From the NCBI GenBank assembly GCA_032173965.1, contig CM063287.1:11041859-11105858 (forward strand): a DNA stretch of 64,000 nucleotides, written 5' to 3'. The translations under genes and the position numbers were made by a program. The notes under the pieces were generated by a model. The model was given only the letters and a program-made list of their open reading frames with translations. It was not told the origin of the DNA and made no database searches. The first letter of the stretch is position 1. The number at the start of each line of letters is the position of its first letter. Origin of the DNA: Sitta carolinensis (Eukaryota; Chordata; Aves; Passeriformes; Sittidae). Of the stretch, positions 60,484 to 64,000 are shown piece by piece.

Positions 60484-61026
60484 TTGACATGCTTCAATGA
60501 TCTTGGACCTCAGAGGAGGTTAACAAAGCTTAGGGAGAAGGATGTACCACTGATAGTGGACACAAAAAATGCAGAGTTTATGGTTCCCAGGGACATTTGG
60601 CAGAATTCCCAAGACAAAGGAGAACCTAACAAAGCTGACTCAGCAGCAGTGCTGGAATCAGCCCCAGCTGGGTAAAAGGTGATGCTGGCAGGGGTAGACT
60701 GTGACCACCAACCCAAGTAACCACTGACCCAAAAGAAGAGAAAGCCTGAGCATGAGGACTAGCTAGCATGAGAAACAAGAGAATCATTAACCAATAGAAG
60801 ACAGAATACTAATTAGTAAGAGAACTTGTAGCAAATGAAAGCTAATTCCTTTGTTTGTTAAAATGTATAGATAGTAGAAAGCATTGATAGTTGGTGTGGT
60901 TGATTTGTGGAACCCACAGAGCACCCAGGCTTGTGCAACTCTTAAGTACAATTAATGGCTCTCTCAGTGTGCAATTATTGGCTTGTTGCACACCAGGTAA
61001 GGAATCTGATTTTTGTGGACAACAAC
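60484..61026 (+). mobile_element. Possible endogenous retroviral remnant (3' internal fragment plus LTR)
   Basis: A purine-rich GCAGGGGTAGA precedes TGTGACCACC near 60699. About 330 bp follow with LTR-like layout: GAACCCACAGAGCACCCAGG, then TTGTGCAACTCTTAAGTAC and GCAATTATTGGCTTGTTGCA. The preceding 60484-60675 is open for about 63 codons but unrecognised. This rests on layout and weak resemblance; it may be unrelated unique DNA. Confidence 0.33.
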
Positions 61027-62337
61027 AGTATGGCACAAGGTCTGTGGAATACTTTAGCATTCTTACAGGCCTGTGTCATGGCAAGAAGTTCCAGCTCCAA
61101 TGCCCAGCTTGGGCTGAGCAGTCACAAAAGACTAAGCTTGAAAACCACTTCAAACTCATATGCACTCGTTTTTCTACGTGTGGATTTTAATCTTGTCCTT
61201 TCTTGATGTTGTGGGTGTAGGGATTTCTTAAGCTCATACCTATATGCTGCCATCATCTTCATGCTCCCTGAAGACTTTCCTGGAGCACCCTGAGCAAGAC
61301 ACATTGGTAAGAGACAGCTTTAGAAATATTTGTCACCTCCTTTCAGGTAACTGGGCTCAGATCTTACGCCTGCAAGTTCAGAATACTTACTAAGGCAAAA
61401 GGTTGCCCCTTTAAAGTCACTTTTGCCTCTTTCTTCAGTGTTGAGCAGAGATGGTTCATGTACAGGAGGCAAGGCAGAGAGAGCAGCCTGCTGCAGGTAG
61501 CAGTAACTTGGCTTATGACTGCAATGTGACTGGGGCTGGGATCTCCTCTTACAGGAGTGAGAAAGAGGCAATTCCAGGATATGACAGAGAGGGCCCTTTC
61601 CCTCATCCAAATCCCTTTTACCCAGAACCTCTCCAGCTCCTTTAATCCTTCTAATTCCATGTCCCAGTGCTGTCTCCTCTGACCCTTCTCACTGCCCAAG
61701 CCTCCCAGACCTCTCTGGTACTTTCCTCAATTGCTGCAACCCCCTTTCCCAGTAGCTCCTGAACATTCCTGTTCCATCTCAATTCCTCTTCTACTTTTTC
61801 ACCCATCCCCAAATACATCCAAGCACTGCAATAGCAGCAATTCTTTAAAGCATCTCAGCAACTTGTGCAAAAGGGACTTTATGAAAGCCAAATGGTAGAA
61901 GAATAAAGGCTAGCTGAGATAAAAGTGTCAAGAAGGATCATAACAAATGTCATCTTCACTACCAGGAATTCCAGGTTATGCACTCTATAGTGTCTGAGTG
62001 CCCTGCACACCACTACAGGGTGACAAGCAAACTCTTGCAGGCACAGGGAAGGAACACAAAATCTCCCTTTCACAATAAATTTAAAACAGGTCAAAGACAG
62101 TACTGCACTCTAAATATGACTGTCCTGAATTATCAGTATTTTGTGTGTACTAGTACTTGGAAACACCCATTTGAGACTGTATCACTCCAACCAGTGGCAC
62201 ATACAGGATGGAAATATAAAACGAATGTCCGACTTTTATATACCTAAACCCTATGCAAAGTGATTGTTCCCAAGTCACATAGGAATCACCAACACCTTCT
62301 CCTAAATAGAAAGACAATTTCAGCAAATATTAGCTCA

Positions 62338-62405
62338 ACTTTATTGATGGAAACTGGGACACAGACAGATCCAATGACTTCCCTAAGACTTCCGCAGGGC
62401 TATTT
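62338..62405 (+). mobile_element. MIR/CORE-type SINE fragment (tentative)
   Basis: TTTATTGATGGAAACTGGGA followed by CACAGACAGATCCAATGACT resembles the MIR segment reading GATGAGGAAACTGAGGCACA and onward. It is short and diverged. Confidence 0.35.
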
Positions 62406-63179
62406 ATCAGAGTGTCTTAAAGAGATCAGGGCTTAGTAACCAGCCTGGATGACAAAAGTGTAAGCACTGTGACCATCCAGCACAGATAGGTGCATAATAA
62501 CAAAGCCTTGAGACTGAGCAGGCCTTTATAGCTCTACTCACCATATACAGATCTGTCAAACCCATGTGATGCTGCATCAGCAACACACACAAAGAAAGCT
62601 CAAGCTCACACGGGAAACAAGCAAGCTGTATTATCACCTCTGATAAAATCTCTCCTTACTTTTAGTAAGGCAGATTTACCAGAGCCTATGAGCCTAGCAC
62701 TATATCTGCCTTCATCTGTGGTCATAATCTATTGCATTCTTCTGTACACACTATGCACATGTCATCGCTTACTGCTGGCAATGGCAACTGGGTGTCAGCT
62801 GCTAAATAGATAACACTAGAAAAAGCCATCTGAAAGCAAGAAGAATTCACAAGGCCACCCATCAGGGAAATGTTGAAGCGGAGGTAACCAATTGCCCCTC
62901 AAACAGACCCATCCCTCTCAGAAGTTCTTATAAGACATTCACAGCTGTGAATGTCAAGCGATCGCTATCCAACACTGCACAGAGTTTGGCAGCTAAAACT
63001 TTTCAAGCAATCAAACTTTTTCCTAAGTTGAATGTATTCTGAGTCTAGAGGTTATGTGGTGACTAACAGATCTCCATAATTCACTTCCATTTAGGAATGA
63101 ACAGCATAACATAAAATAGAGTAAAGAGTGGTCCTGTGCTGAAAGGAGATTCACATGTGCTGCAGAACAGGTCATATCA

Positions 63180-63245
63180 CGGGTGACTTTGGGCAAGCCC
63201 TTTTTGCAGTGCAGAAGACCTTGTCTTCCCCTCTATTAACAGCAT
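63180..63245 (-). mobile_element. MIR-type SINE fragment, reverse orientation (tentative)
   Basis: GGGTGACTTTGGGCAAGCCC followed later by TCTTCCCCTCTATTAAC resembles the antisense MIR segment TGTGACCTTGGGCAAGTCAC then TTTCCTCATCTGTAAAA. Confidence 0.35.
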
Positions 63246-64000
63246 CAGGCCCACTGAAACAATTCATGTCTTAAATGTTAGCAACATCTGTGACAAGCAG
63301 TTGCAGGAAATGAGAATTGCTCCTTGTTTGTACCACATCTGGAAAAACCAGAGCATGATCTCAATAGTGGTGTCGAGATAATAAAACTGTGGGAGAAACA
63401 AACCACGGAAAAGGTTAAGAATGAGGTTGCACAACACCACCATGCCATGTGTGTGCACAGCCTCAGCTCATGCTACACAAGGACACTAGATGACTCTTAA
63501 ATTCCATCTGCACCATCCAAGACTGAAAACAGGAATATAAGAGCACCATAAGAAACCATAACAAAGACAACCACAGAACTGTAATAACAGGATCTGACAT
63601 GGGCTAGCCCAAGATAAATTTTCAGCAGTCCATTGGCTTGTCTAGGTTATTTCTAAAACCATACTCATGAAGAAATAAAAAAGCTGAACTCTGGGATAAA
63701 AATATTCAAATCTCCACTTCTAGTGGATAACTTCAAGAGCAACTCACACCCATAGAACCCTGGGAGATTATGGAAAATTACAAACAATTTCCTGGATTTT
63801 TTTGTTTGGTTTGATTTTTTTAAAGAAAGTAAGGAAAGAAAAAGAAAGCATTACCTATATAGCACAGCGACTAAATAAACAACGAGGCGAAGCAAAACTC
63901 CAACTACGACACCATAAGGAGGCAGGAGGGGTCCAGGGGTTGTCATGTCCGTGGGCCTGGCCTGGGGTGGACCCCAAGGGCTGACCATGACCCCTGAGGG

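Larger units (their letters stand above)
61030..64000. other. Non-coding right end of the window
   Basis: No exon, CpG island or RNA gene was recognised. The stretch contains short SINE-like relics (62338-62405, 63180-63245). The last 70 bases turn GC-rich, with a partial inverted repeat (GTCATGTCC against TGACCATGAC), and may begin a further element outside the window. Confidence 0.4.

Overview
The window is vertebrate nuclear DNA, almost certainly from a bird. Four multi-exon genes with GT-AG introns are separated by long AT-rich non-coding DNA. CR1 LINE 3' ends, an avian-type retroviral LTR, CpG-island promoters and GC-rich minisatellites complete the picture. No prokaryotic-style operons, CRISPR arrays, tRNA or rRNA genes were seen. 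Every exon below was found by reading conserved protein through consensus splice sites; most open frames in the window are chance.

Layout. (1) 389-5222, minus: the first six coding exons (about 300 aa) of BMS1, the ribosome-biogenesis GTPase. Its CpG-island promoter lies at about 5230-6010, and the rest of the gene lies beyond the left edge. (2) 8053-9587, minus: a compact three-exon homeobox gene with one PRD-class Q50 homeodomain, most like the DUX / single-homeobox DUX group. Its C-terminal frame is offset from the homeodomain frame by one base inside exon 3. (3) 9.7-23.3 kb: no gene recognised. It holds a 1.35-kb minisatellite of an 11-bp unit (about 20.1-21.46 kb), a perfect CTCF-consensus site (22.47 kb) and a long CR1 copy (22.6-23.2 kb). 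(4) 23726-30.4 kb, plus: TMEM254, four exons, 128 aa, with a promoter made of an 18-bp GC-box minisatellite. (5) 33976-55901, minus: a ten-exon gene for a 487-residue fold-type-II PLP protein with a C-terminal ACT domain, of the threonine ammonia-lyase type. It keeps the catalytic lysine, but its phosphate-binding glycine loop is changed and one residue longer. (6) 55.9-64 kb: no gene recognised; one possible retroviral remnant and old SINE-like fragments.

The genes do not form a pathway. BMS1 is a housekeeping ribosome-assembly factor, TMEM254 a small membrane protein, the homeobox gene a probable transcription factor, and the PLP protein a probable amino-acid enzyme or a derived, possibly non-catalytic paralogue. 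TMEM254 and the PLP gene are convergent. The two most interesting loci are the DUX-like gene with its frame break and the ACT-containing threonine-dehydratase-like gene with the remodelled active site.
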